In this document: piece after piece, positions 1-7,634 of the stretch | How the letters are laid out: every line of letters begins with the position of its first letter | Numbering within the stretch: the first letter of the stretch is position 1 | Source: Gemmatimonadales bacterium | GTDB lineage: Bacteria > Gemmatimonadota > Gemmatimonadetes > Gemmatimonadales > GWC2-71-9 | Reading direction: 5' to 3' | NCBI GenBank assembly: GCA_036279355.1 | Contig: DASUJH010000020.1 | Coordinates: 199,902-263,901, forward strand | DNA: 64,000 bases | Translations under genes and position numbers: made by a program | Notes under the pieces: model-generated | What the model saw: only the letters and a program-made list of their open reading frames with translations | Database searches by the model: none | What the model was told of the DNA's origin: nothing

Positions 1-205
1 AGCCGAGCGCGCCGAAGGAGTAGGCGCTGGTCAGGCTGGCGCGGCGCCGGCCCGACGCGTCGCGCCGCGGGCCGAGCGTCTGTTGCACGGCGACGACCTC
101 CACCTCGTGTCCCAACGCCGCCGCGCCTTCGGCGAGTCCCTGGACAACGCGCTCCATGCCGCCGGACCGCGGCCAGTAGTATTTGGCGAGATGCAGAATG
201 CGCAT
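1..205 (-). CDS. Glycosyltransferase family 4, N-terminal part (cut by window edge)
   Basis: The reverse strand from 205 is open to the window edge and begins MRILHLAKYYWPRSGGMERV, a typical start of a family 4 glycosyltransferase: a short beta strand, then the glycine-containing acceptor loop (SGGMERV). A helix with 'GLAEGAAALGHEVEVVAV' follows, as in the N-terminal Rossmann domain of GT-B enzymes. Only 68 codons are visible and the donor-binding domain lies outside, so the sugar is unknown. It is divergent from the glycosyltransferase starting near 300. A TATAGA element (reverse strand, 249-244) lies about 38 bases before the start and could be its -10 box. Confidence 0.8.
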   Translation of the reverse strand, partial: MRILHLAKYYWPRSGGMERVVQGLAEGAAALGHEVEVVAVQQTLGPRRDASGRRRASLTSAYSFGALG

Positions 206-299
206 GGGCTCCGTGCACCGCTCGGGAATGGCGCGTCGTACCGTCTATATTGCCGGAAGTTCCCCCAAGTTGCCCAGGACTGCACATGGCCGTCAACTC

Positions 300-1442
300 G
301 TGAGCGACGCGAGTCGCGCGGGCGCGCTGCGCGCCGTCGTCGTGGGGCGCGCATACGCCGATCCCGCGGCGCGTGGCAAGCTTCGCGCCCTAACGGGCCT
401 CGGCTGCGCCGTCGGCGCCGTCGTGCCCGCTGAATGGCGCTCCCCTTCCGACGGACGGCTGCACAAGCCCGAGACCGGCGATGACGGGGGTACCCGCATC
501 CTGGCCATCCCGGCGCGCCGCGGGGCGGAATCGCGCTGGGACGGCACTGCTCTTCGGCGCGCGCTCGCGGAGTTTCGACCCGACGTGGTGCAGCTCGAGG
601 AAGAACCGGGAACGCGCGCGGCGGCGCAGGTCAGGCGCGCCGCGGCACGGCTGGGTATTGCGCTGGTGGCGTGCAGCTCGGAAGGCCGGCACCGCATTGC
701 GCGCCCTCTCCAGTCCCGCATGCGCCGCCGCCGTGTGCTGCGGGAGGCGCGAGGCCTCGTGGGGAGTAACCGCCTCGCCCTCGAATCGCTCGCGGATGGC
801 CGCGCGTCCGTTCCGCACTCGGTCATTCCGCCGCTGGGCATCACCCCGCCGCTCACGCCGGTCGCGCCGCCGTCGGAAGGGTCGGACGACCGACTGGTGA
901 TCGGCTTCGTCGGCCGCCTGCGCCCTGAGAAAGGGGTCGACCTCCTCCTTCGGGCGGCGGCATGGCTGCGCAGCACCTGGTCGATGGAAATCGTCGGCAC
1001 CGGGCCGGCCCTGGAGGAGCTTGAGACGCTCGTGACGAGGCTCGGCATCGCGGGGCGCGTCACCTGGCACGGCGCGCTGCCGGCGTCGGCGCTCGCCGAG
1101 TGCTGGCGCGGCTTCGATTGCCTCGTGCTTCCGTCCCGCACCACCGAACACTGGATCGAGGACCGGGGCCGCACGGTGCTCGAGGCAATGGCCCACGGCC
1201 TCCCGGTGGTGACATCCGATTCCGGCGTGCTTCCCGAGCTCGTGGGCGAGGCGGGCATCGTGGTGCCGGAAGGTGATGTCGATGCGCTCGCCGTCGCGCT
1301 CCACCGGCTCCTGGCGCAATCCGCGCTTCGCGCCCGCTTGGGTGCGGACGCGCGGCGCCGCGTGCTGGCGGATTTCAGCGATGCCGCGGTCGCCCGGCGA
1401 ACGCTCGAGTTCTGGCACGCGGTGCTCGCGCCGCGTGCTTGA
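300..1442 (+). CDS. Glycosyltransferase family 4 (GT-B)
   Basis: A protein of about 380 residues with the two-domain GT-B layout. The C-terminal half has the family 4 signatures: 'VIGFVGRLRPEKGVDLLLRAA' as the start of the donor domain, 'WHGALPASALAECWRGFDCLVLPS', then the nucleotide-sugar loop with RTVLEAMAHGLPVVTSDSG and PELVGEAGIVVPEGD. It would add a sugar to a lipid-linked repeat unit in the cytoplasm. The start is uncertain. I chose GTG at 300 because the Rossmann strand (LRAVVVGRAY) follows soon after; an in-frame ATG at 228 would add 24 residues of unusual composition. The linkage formed cannot be told from sequence. Confidence 0.85.
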   Translation: MSDASRAGALRAVVVGRAYADPAARGKLRALTGLGCAVGAVVPAEWRSPSDGRLHKPETGDDGGTRILAIPARRGAESRWDGTALRRALAEFRPDVVQLEEEPGTRAAAQVRRAAARLGIALVACSSEGRHRIARPLQSRMRRRRVLREARGLVGSNRLALESLADGRASVPHSVIPPLGITPPLTPVAPPSEGSDDRLVIGFVGRLRPEKGVDLLLRAAAWLRSTWSMEIVGTGPALEELETLVTRLGIAGRVTWHGALPASALAECWRGFDCLVLPSRTTEHWIEDRGRTVLEAMAHGLPVVTSDSGVLPELVGEAGIVVPEGDVDALAVALHRLLAQSALRARLGADARRRVLADFSDAAVARRTLEFWHAVLAPRA

Positions 1443-1467
1443 CGCCGATTCTTCCACGGGTGATTAT
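1439..1467 (+). promoter_or_regulatory. Candidate promoter of the SLBB exporter gene
   Basis: TTGACG (1439-1444) and GATTAT (1462-1467) are separated by 17 bases. The -35 box matches the sigma-70 consensus at 5 of 6 positions and the -10 at 4 of 6. It overlaps the stop codon of the upstream glycosyltransferase. Transcription would begin only a few bases before the ATG at 1477, so the mRNA would be nearly leaderless. Inferred from sequence only. Confidence 0.4.
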
Positions 1468-1476
1468 CTGCACCTC

Positions 1477-4107
1477 ATGCCGATAAACCTGACCCGCCGC
1501 CCGCGGCTCGCCCTCGGGTGCGCGCTCGTGTTCGCCGCCCTTCTCACGCGACCGGTGTCGGCGCAGGTTCCCGGACAGATCCCCGGCTTTCCACCCGGCG
1601 TCCGCCCCACGCCCGAGCAGGTGCGCGACATCCTGCAATCGCGGCCCGAGCTGGTCCAGCAGCTCCGTGAACGCTTGCAGGCCTCCGGGCTCACACCTGA
1701 CCAGGTACATGCGAGGCTCCGCGCCGAAGGATATCCGGAGGATCTGCTCGACCCCTACCTCCCCGGCGCCGACACGACCCGATCATTTACCCCGGCGCCC
1801 AACACGCTCGACGCCGTGCGGTCGCTCGGCGTGGTTTCCACCGCCGGTATCGATTCGCTGCTCAGACTCGATTCGACCCGCGTTGTTTCCGACTCGGCGC
1901 GGCGCGTCGTCGATTCGATTCTCGCGGCACGAGTCGATTCGCTCCGGCTCGACTCCCTCTCGGACACGCTGGCCGCGAGGCGCGGCCTCAAGCTGTTCGG
2001 CTACGAGGTGTTCCGCCATTACACCACGGCGTTCGAGCCGGTCCAGGTGGGTCCGGTGGACGAGAACTACCGGCTCGGCCCGGGAGACGTGCTGGTTCTC
2101 ATCGTGACGGGCGATGTCGAGCGCAGCGAAACGCTGGAGGTGACCCGCGAGGGTTTCGTGGTGATCTCGCAGGTGGGCCAGGTCTACGTCGCCAATCTCA
2201 CCCTCAAGCAGCTCGAGGACGTGCTCTACACCCGGCTGGGCCGCGTGTACTCGGGCGTGCGGCGCGGACCCAATGCACGCACGAAGTTCTACGTGACCGT
2301 GAGTCGCCTCCGCAACATCGAGGTCTACGTCACCGGCGACGTGTTGCGAGCGGGCGCGTACCAGATCTCGGCGTCCGGCACCGTGCTCACGGCATTGTAT
2401 CAGGCTGGAGGGCCGACCCAGGCCGGCAGCTTCCGCCGGATCGATGTGCGGCGCGGCCCAACGCTCGTCGACTCGGTCGACATCTATGATTACCTCCTCC
2501 GCGGCATCAACCACTCGGACGTGCGTCTCCAATCGGGCGATGTGATCTTCGTGCCGCCCCGCGGCGGCTTGGTGAAAGTGACCGGGCGGGTGCTGCGCCC
2601 CGCGATCTACGAGATCACGCCGAACGAAACGCTGCGCGACGCAATCGCGGCGGCCGGCGGGTACGAGCCGAATGCAATCCAGGGCAGGGTTCAGATCCAC
2701 CGCGTCCTCCCACCCGCGGCCCGGGGGCCGGGCGGGCGCGACCGGGTCGTGATCGACGTGACCGACCAGCAAGTGGCGAGCGGGGTGGCGCCGGCCTTTC
2801 CGCTCGTGCCGGGCGATTCGATTACGGTGTTCGCTGCGGCGGCGCCCCTTCGCGACTTCGTGAGCGTCCGCGGTGATGTCTACGTCCAGGGGCGAGTCGG
2901 ATATACCGAGGGCATGAAGCTGAGCGAGGCCATCCGGCTCGCCGGCGGCCCGAAGCCGGATGTTTACCTGGACCGAATCCTCATCTCTCGGATCCGGAGC
3001 GATTCGAGCAAAGTGCAGCTCCGCTCCGGCTTCACTGACTCGACCGGCACGATCGCCGATGACATCGTGCTGGAGCGGGAGGACGACATCCAGGTGTTCT
3101 CGCGGGCCGCATTCCGCACGGAGCCGTACGTGAGCGTCGTCGGCGCGGTGCGCCGCTCGGGCCGCGTGCCGTACCGCGAAGGAATGACGCTCAGAGATCT
3201 CGTGCTCATTGCCGGCGGGCTCACGGAGGACGCCTCGCTCGATCACGCTGAGATTGCGCGGCTCCCCACCGCCCGTCCCACCGGTGCGCTGGCGCAGACG
3301 GTCCGGGTGCCGCTCGACTCGAGCTATCTCTTCGGACGAGGCGGCGGGGCACCGGGCGCTCCCGCCGCCGGCCGTGACCCCGCAGCGCCCCCTCTCGAAC
3401 CGTACGACAACGTGCTCATCCCGCGGCAGCCGGGGTGGGCCTTGCAACGGCTCGTTTATGTCACGGGCGAGGTCAAGTACCCCGGCCGTTACGCGCTCAC
3501 CAGCAAGACCGAACGGCTTGCCGACGTAATCGCACGCGCGGGCGGGCTCACCGACGAGGCGTACGCGGGCGGCGTCGCGTTCTTCCGTCGGGCCGACCCT
3601 TCGTTTCCCGCACCGCCGCGCGCGCCGGTCGAAGCCTCGGAGCGGGTGCAGCCGCTGCCCCCGGGATTCAAGGAGCGGGTGGGCATCGACCTGCCTCAGG
3701 TGCTCAAGAACGCGGATGATCGGGACAATCTGATCTTGGCGGCGGGCGACTCGATCGACGTCCCCGAATACGACCCGATCGTGACGGTTGCGGGCGCAGT
3801 CAATGCACCTGGACCGGTGGCGTACGCGCCGGGGAAAAACCTCGACTGGTACGTCGATGCGGCCGGCGGCTATGCGCCGACCGGAGACCGGGACCGGGTA
3901 TACGTCACCCAGCCCGATGGCAAGAAGGGTACGGTGAAGCGGCGTTTTCTCCTGAGCGATACACAGCCGAAACCGGGGCCCGGCGCGTCGATCTACGTGC
4001 CGGCAAAGGCGGGCGGGTCCAAGTCCGGCAACGCGGCCGCGGTGCTTGGCGTCGTGGCCTCGCTCATCGCGAGTCTCACGACGATCGTGGTTGTATTGCG
4101 GCGCTGA
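1477..4107 (+). CDS. Polysaccharide export protein with six SLBB domains (Wza-like)
   Basis: An 876-residue envelope protein that probably forms the periplasmic/outer-membrane channel for exported polysaccharide. The start at 1477 gives a clear signal peptide (LALGCALVFAALL, cleavage near VSAQ). An Asp-Ser-rich stretch lies near residues 125-170. The polysaccharide export domain begins near 197 with 'YRLGPGDVLVLIVTGD'. Six SLBB units start near residues 279, 362, 460, 550, 658 and 768, each with a V-x-G-x-V strand and an 'AGG' turn. The C-terminus is a hydrophobic helix ending VVVLRR. E. coli Wza is about 380 residues with fewer SLBB units, so this one is much enlarged. It follows a glycosyltransferase gene and fits the Wzx/Wzy system of this locus. 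Confidence 0.9.
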   Translation: MPINLTRRPRLALGCALVFAALLTRPVSAQVPGQIPGFPPGVRPTPEQVRDILQSRPELVQQLRERLQASGLTPDQVHARLRAEGYPEDLLDPYLPGADTTRSFTPAPNTLDAVRSLGVVSTAGIDSLLRLDSTRVVSDSARRVVDSILAARVDSLRLDSLSDTLAARRGLKLFGYEVFRHYTTAFEPVQVGPVDENYRLGPGDVLVLIVTGDVERSETLEVTREGFVVISQVGQVYVANLTLKQLEDVLYTRLGRVYSGVRRGPNARTKFYVTVSRLRNIEVYVTGDVLRAGAYQISASGTVLTALYQAGGPTQAGSFRRIDVRRGPTLVDSVDIYDYLLRGINHSDVRLQSGDVIFVPPRGGLVKVTGRVLRPAIYEITPNETLRDAIAAAGGYEPNAIQGRVQIHRVLPPAARGPGGRDRVVIDVTDQQVASGVAPAFPLVPGDSITVFAAAAPLRDFVSVRGDVYVQGRVGYTEGMKLSEAIRLAGGPKPDVYLDRILISRIRSDSSKVQLRSGFTDSTGTIADDIVLEREDDIQVFSRAAFRTEPYVSVVGAVRRSGRVPYREGMTLRDLVLIAGGLTEDASLDHAEIARLPTARPTGALAQTVRVPLDSSYLFGRGGGAPGAPAAGRDPAAPPLEPYDNVLIPRQPGWALQRLVYVTGEVKYPGRYALTSKTERLADVIARAGGLTDEAYAGGVAFFRRADPSFPAPPRAPVEASERVQPLPPGFKERVGIDLPQVLKNADDRDNLILAAGDSIDVPEYDPIVTVAGAVNAPGPVAYAPGKNLDWYVDAAGGYAPTGDRDRVYVTQPDGKKGTVKRRFLLSDTQPKPGPGASIYVPAKAGGSKSGNAAAVLGVVASLIASLTTIVVVLRR

Positions 4108-4161
4108 GGCGTGCAGCCGCTCCGATAAGGCAGGGTGCGCCCCGCGCGCGGGCGGCGACTG

Positions 4162-6081
4162 TTACGCGGCGCCGACCGAGGTGCGTGCAGGTCCCTGCGC
4201 GGCGGCGGCATCCGTGAGGGCGGGGGCGTAGTCCGGCACCAAGCGAGTAACGAGCATCCGAAGGTCGTGCTCCGGCGCTCCGCCCTGTGCAGCGTCGATA
4301 AGCCGCTCGATCGTCTGAGAGGCGCCAAACGGCACAGTTCGAGTGAGCGCCCGGCGCACTCTCGGATGCGAAGTCGGCACTGTGCGCTCATGATCGAGCA
4401 GGATCTGCTCGTCCAGCCGCTCGCCGGGGCGAATGCCGGTGAAGCGGATTTCGATTGGATTGCCGGTGTCACGCCCGTGGAGGCGGATGAGCGCCGCCGC
4501 CAGATCAAGAATCCGCACCGGCTCCCCTGCATCGAGCACCAGCACCTCGCCCCCCCGCGCCGCGGCAGCCGCTTCCAGCAGCAGCGTGCTCGCGTCCCGG
4601 AGCAGGACGAAGTGGCGCCGCATCTGGGGATGGGTGACGGTCACCGGCCCGCCGCCCGCAATCTGGCTCAAGAACGTAGGCAGCACGCTGCTGCGGCTCC
4701 CCAGCACGTTGGAGAGGCGGATGGCGGCGAACCGCCGCCCGTCGTGAGTCGGCACGCCCTGCACCACCAGCTCCGCCACCCGTTTCGCGGCTCCCATCAC
4801 GCTGGTCGGACGGACGGCCTTGATGGTCGAGATAAGCACAAGATGCTGCGCGCCGTATTCATCGGCGAGGCTCACCACGTTCCGGGTGCCGAGCACGTTG
4901 CTCGTCACCGCCTCCCGGATGCTGTCCTCGAGCAACGGCAGGTGCTTGTGGCCCGCGGCATGGAAGACCGAGTGGGGACGGTGCTCTTCGAAGACCTGGC
5001 GCATGCGCTCGACGTCACGCACGTCGGCGATGACCGGCTGCACGTCGGCGCTGGGAAACGTCTGCGCGAATTCGCCCAGCAACTCCGCGATCGAGTTTTC
5101 GCCGTGCCCGAGAGCGACGATGCGCCTCGGCGCCGCGCGCGCGAGCTGGCGGCAGAGCTCGCTTCCGATCGAGCCACCGGCCCCGGTCACCATCACCGTT
5201 TCACCGCACGCGAGCGGACGGATGGCCTCGAGGTCGAGCTCGACGGGCTCCCGCCGCAGCAGGCGTCTCAGGTGCGCCTCCTCGATGGCGCTTGCCGCGG
5301 CGCCGGCCACGTGCAGGCGCGGGGCCGCGCGCCGGGCTTCGGCCGCGAGTGCGTGCTGGGGTATGGGGTTCGGCGCGAGCAGATATTCCGGCAGATCGGC
5401 GACGCCGAGTCCCCACGGGACGAAGATGAGGTGATGGTCGGGGGTTTCCGACCAGGCCAGGCGGGTACTCAGGAGGACGGTTGCCGTCTGAAACAGGATG
5501 GCGAGATCCGTCTTGAGACTGCACGCCTCGGCATATGCAACGCGAAGCCAGGATTTTTCCGGCCGCACCTGGGTTTCGTAATACCCTTCCCAGTCGTCGT
5601 GCGCGCTCCCGAGGATCTGCTCCTCGTTGTGAAAGCGGACGGAGGCCCAGTCGGTGATGCCGGGACGGACGTTGAGGGCGCGGCGCTCCCAGTCCGCGTA
5701 GCGCGCGACCTCTTCCTCGAACATCGGACGGGGGCCCACGAGGCTCATCTCGCCGCGAAGCACGTTGATGAGCTGGGGCAACTCATCGAGCTTGGTGGCG
5801 CGAAGGACGCGGCCGATGCGGGTGATGCGTTCGTCGTTGCAGGTGGTCTTGGGCCCGCCGAGCTGCTCCGCGTCAGCGACCATGGTGCGGAACTTCACCT
5901 GATGAAAGCGGCGCCCCTTGTAACCGGAGCGGGCGCCGCGGTAGAGGACGGCGCCCGGTGAATCGAGCAGGACGAGGATCGAAATGATCGCCATGGCCGG
6001 CGCAAAGAGGACCAGGCCGATGGCGCTGAAGACGATGTCGAGGATTCGCTTACCGCGCTTGTTGTATACGGGGTGGCGCAC
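4162..6081 (-). CDS. Fusion: phosphoglycosyl transferase + CapD/PglF-type NDP-sugar dehydratase
   Basis: A 639-residue two-domain protein. Residues 1-215 are a monotopic phosphoglycosyl transferase (bacterial sugar transferase family): a membrane-anchoring hydrophobic helix (12-40), 'KFRTMVADAE', and the catalytic D99-E100 dyad in 'KLDELPQLINVLRGEMSLVGPRP'. This domain starts a repeat unit by putting a sugar-1-phosphate on undecaprenyl phosphate. Residues from about 290 are an extended SDR of the CapD/PglF group with the NAD loop TGAGGSIGSE. The group's usual active-site S-T-D-K-A reads S-T-I-K-A here (Ile420 for Asp), while the Lys and the later 'VMGAAKR' (Met in place of SDR Tyr) are kept. 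Activity of this half is therefore uncertain. It lies alone behind a long structured leader, convergent with the exporter gene. Confidence 0.88.
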   Translation of the reverse strand: MRHPVYNKRGKRILDIVFSAIGLVLFAPAMAIISILVLLDSPGAVLYRGARSGYKGRRFHQVKFRTMVADAEQLGGPKTTCNDERITRIGRVLRATKLDELPQLINVLRGEMSLVGPRPMFEEEVARYADWERRALNVRPGITDWASVRFHNEEQILGSAHDDWEGYYETQVRPEKSWLRVAYAEACSLKTDLAILFQTATVLLSTRLAWSETPDHHLIFVPWGLGVADLPEYLLAPNPIPQHALAAEARRAAPRLHVAGAAASAIEEAHLRRLLRREPVELDLEAIRPLACGETVMVTGAGGSIGSELCRQLARAAPRRIVALGHGENSIAELLGEFAQTFPSADVQPVIADVRDVERMRQVFEEHRPHSVFHAAGHKHLPLLEDSIREAVTSNVLGTRNVVSLADEYGAQHLVLISTIKAVRPTSVMGAAKRVAELVVQGVPTHDGRRFAAIRLSNVLGSRSSVLPTFLSQIAGGGPVTVTHPQMRRHFVLLRDASTLLLEAAAAARGGEVLVLDAGEPVRILDLAAALIRLHGRDTGNPIEIRFTGIRPGERLDEQILLDHERTVPTSHPRVRRALTRTVPFGASQTIERLIDAAQGGAPEHDLRMLVTRLVPDYAPALTDAAAAQGPARTSVGAA

Positions 6082-6260
6082 CCTGATCCTCTACCGCTGA
6101 AGTGTGGTCCGTCGAACATCAGCACACTCGATCGGTGCCGCGAACGATCAAACCCGCCCTGAACCGTCGCTCCCCCCACCCGTCGCTGCCACTTCAGCTG
6201 ATCGCCTGACCGCGCTCAGTGCACGTCCGCGCCGCCGGCCGGACAGTCTCGGTGCCACAA

Positions 6261-6354
6261 GTTCGCCGGGGCCAGCCGACCCGCTGTCCCCCATGCAGGC
6301 CGGCCGGCGCGTCCCCATACGCCTCGGATGGGGCCGCGCCGAGCCCCGGCGAAC
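6261..6354 (-). repeat. Nested inverted repeats in the 5' leader (possible cis-regulatory RNA)
   Basis: An outer perfect 12-base inverted repeat pairs GTTCGCCGGGGC (6261-6272) with GCCCCGGCGAAC (6343-6354). Inside it, at 6306-6340, lies a second hairpin: GGCGCG, one mismatch, CCCCAT, a 9-base loop, ATGGGG, mismatch, CGCGCC. The rest of the interior (6273-6305) is unpaired or weakly paired. In reverse-strand RNA this gives a long closing stem with an off-centre hairpin. No run of U follows, so a simple terminator is unlikely. It does not match a riboswitch class I can recognise. Confidence 0.5.
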
Positions 6355-6358
6355 GGGC

Positions 6359-6399
6359 GTAAGTCCCTCTAGTGTCGCAAACTCCGACTTACCCGTCAA
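6359..6399 (-). promoter_or_regulatory. Candidate promoter with flanking dyad for the fusion gene
   Basis: On the reverse strand TTGACG (6399-6394) and GACACT (6376-6371) are separated by exactly 17 bases. The -35 box matches 5 of 6 positions, the -10 only 3 of 6. A perfect 7-base inverted repeat, GTAAGTC (6359-6365) with GACTTAC (6386-6392), brackets the -10 box, a layout suited to a dimeric regulator. The dyad could instead fold in RNA. Confidence 0.4.
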
Positions 6400-6550
6400 C
6401 TGACTGCAAACCTAAGCGGGCCCGGGACAAGCAGGAAGTATGCTCGCCCGCCCCACCGCTGCGGCCGCTGGCCTAAGCCTCGACACGGGCGAACCTCGAC
6501 TGCAAATCCGCGTCCCGCCCCGGCAAGAAGCGTGTCAGCGTGAGACGAGG

Positions 6551-7627
6551 CTAGCGGGCGCCGGCAAGGAATAACCGGCGCATATCGGCCTCGACGGACT
6601 CCAGCGTGCCCGACATGAGATAGGTGTTGAAACGTGACGTGCCCGCGGGGAGCCCGAGGCCGTGCAAGGCATTGATCTTGGAGACCGAGCGCGAGGTCGC
6701 GTCATATGTGGTTTCGGCCGGCGTCGCGCTCCGCATGTACTGGAATCCCCCGCGGGTCACGGAGCCCCCGTGGTCTGCGCTCACGCCGTAGAGCCCGAAC
6801 GCTTCACCGCCATCAGGCGTGGCCACGATGAGGCCGCCGAACCCTGAGGGCGGCCGGGTCCCGCCAGTGCGCACCTTGACGTCGAGCAGCGGCGCCAGCG
6901 CCTGGTCTCCGGCGTCGTAGCGGTAGAACCGCGAGAGCCGCGCGTTGACGTACACCGCGGGGATCTCGAGGCTCGCCCGGGGCAGCGCCGCCGCCAGGGT
7001 GACCACGGTAGTGTACCGGGCGACCGGTCCCATCCCTGCGTAATCGAGCGTGATTTCTTTTCCCAGCTGGGTTCCCCGCCAGACGATCGCGTGCGTCGTG
7101 TCGCCGCCGAAGAATTCGGGCTGCCACTCGAGCGGCGCAGCACGGGTGGACTGGGTCGTGGCGGACGAGTTAACCATGGAGAGACACGGCGACCCCTGGC
7201 GCGTCGCCGGATCGGGAAGCCAGAGCGGCTCCGAGTGCACGCTCCCCGCCTCGGTCGGATTGCCCCTCGTGAGATCGTGCGCATCCACCACGAACGCCGC
7301 CTGGATCTCGCGGCCGTAGTCGCGCACGTTCACAAACTCGGCGCCCTTCCATTTCCACGACCAGAGCGCGCAGCCGGCGACGGGGTTGGACGTGATCGTG
7401 ACGCCGCCGGCGGAGAGAGCGAGCATCGCGGTATCCCTCGCACCCGGCCCCGCCGGAAGTAATGCCGGCTCGCCGCCGGCGCCCGCCGACGTGAGCCACG
7501 ACCGCCGTGCGCTCGACCAGCCCAGGTCCGACCGCATCCCGCCGGGCACACCGGTACCGGGCACGCCGGCGCCCGTCGAGCAGGCGAGCGCAAGCAACGC
7601 GGCGACCAGCGTACGGCGGCGCGTCAC
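6551..7627 (-). CDS. Secreted protein or lipoprotein of unknown function in the polysaccharide operon
   Basis: A 358-residue protein with an N-terminal export signal (RRRTLVAALLALAC); the Cys could be a lipid anchor, but the box is not canonical. I do not recognise a family. The rest looks beta-rich, with aromatic and glycine-rich segments such as 'ALWSWKWKGAEFVNVRDYG' and 'LSRFYRYDAGDQ'. Its start lies 7 bases after the stop of the wzz-like gene, so it should be co-transcribed as the last gene of the glycosyltransferase operon. A role in polysaccharide modification or surface retention is possible but is only inferred from position. Confidence 0.75.
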   Translation of the reverse strand: MTRRRTLVAALLALACSTGAGVPGTGVPGGMRSDLGWSSARRSWLTSAGAGGEPALLPAGPGARDTAMLALSAGGVTITSNPVAGCALWSWKWKGAEFVNVRDYGREIQAAFVVDAHDLTRGNPTEAGSVHSEPLWLPDPATRQGSPCLSMVNSSATTQSTRAAPLEWQPEFFGGDTTHAIVWRGTQLGKEITLDYAGMGPVARYTTVVTLAAALPRASLEIPAVYVNARLSRFYRYDAGDQALAPLLDVKVRTGGTRPPSGFGGLIVATPDGGEAFGLYGVSADHGGSVTRGGFQYMRSATPAETTYDATSRSVSKINALHGLGLPAGTSRFNTYLMSGTLESVEADMRRLFLAGAR

Positions 7628-7634
7628 CGGTGCG

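Larger units (their letters stand above)
6082..6550 (-). other. 469-base gene-free region: leader of the transferase/dehydratase fusion gene
   Basis: No credible coding sequence was found on either strand between the fusion gene (start 6081) and the end of the lipoprotein gene (6551). It holds a candidate reverse-strand promoter (6371-6399), a 7-base dyad surrounding the promoter -10 box (6359-6365 with 6386-6392) and a large nested inverted repeat (6261-6354). The promoter would give a 5' leader of about 280 nt. The part nearest the gene (6082-6260) shows no structure I could name. Confidence 0.5.

Noticed and set aside
183-299. Longer N-terminus of the glycosyltransferase starting at 183 or 228
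   Set aside because: The extra residues do not resemble a GT-B N-terminus and overlap the divergent gene or its promoter region. ATG 228 remains possible.
4135-5961. 608-codon open frame on the + strand opposite the transferase/dehydratase gene
   Set aside because: It lacks family features and is the GC-rich mirror of a gene with clear motifs. The same applies to long antisense frames at 1783-3447, 17196-19616, 33013-34884 and 61355-62908.
6082-6550. Small protein genes in the leader region
   Set aside because: Frames at 6104-6403 (+) and 6148-6399 (-) have no ribosome site or family pattern and would run through the palindromes.
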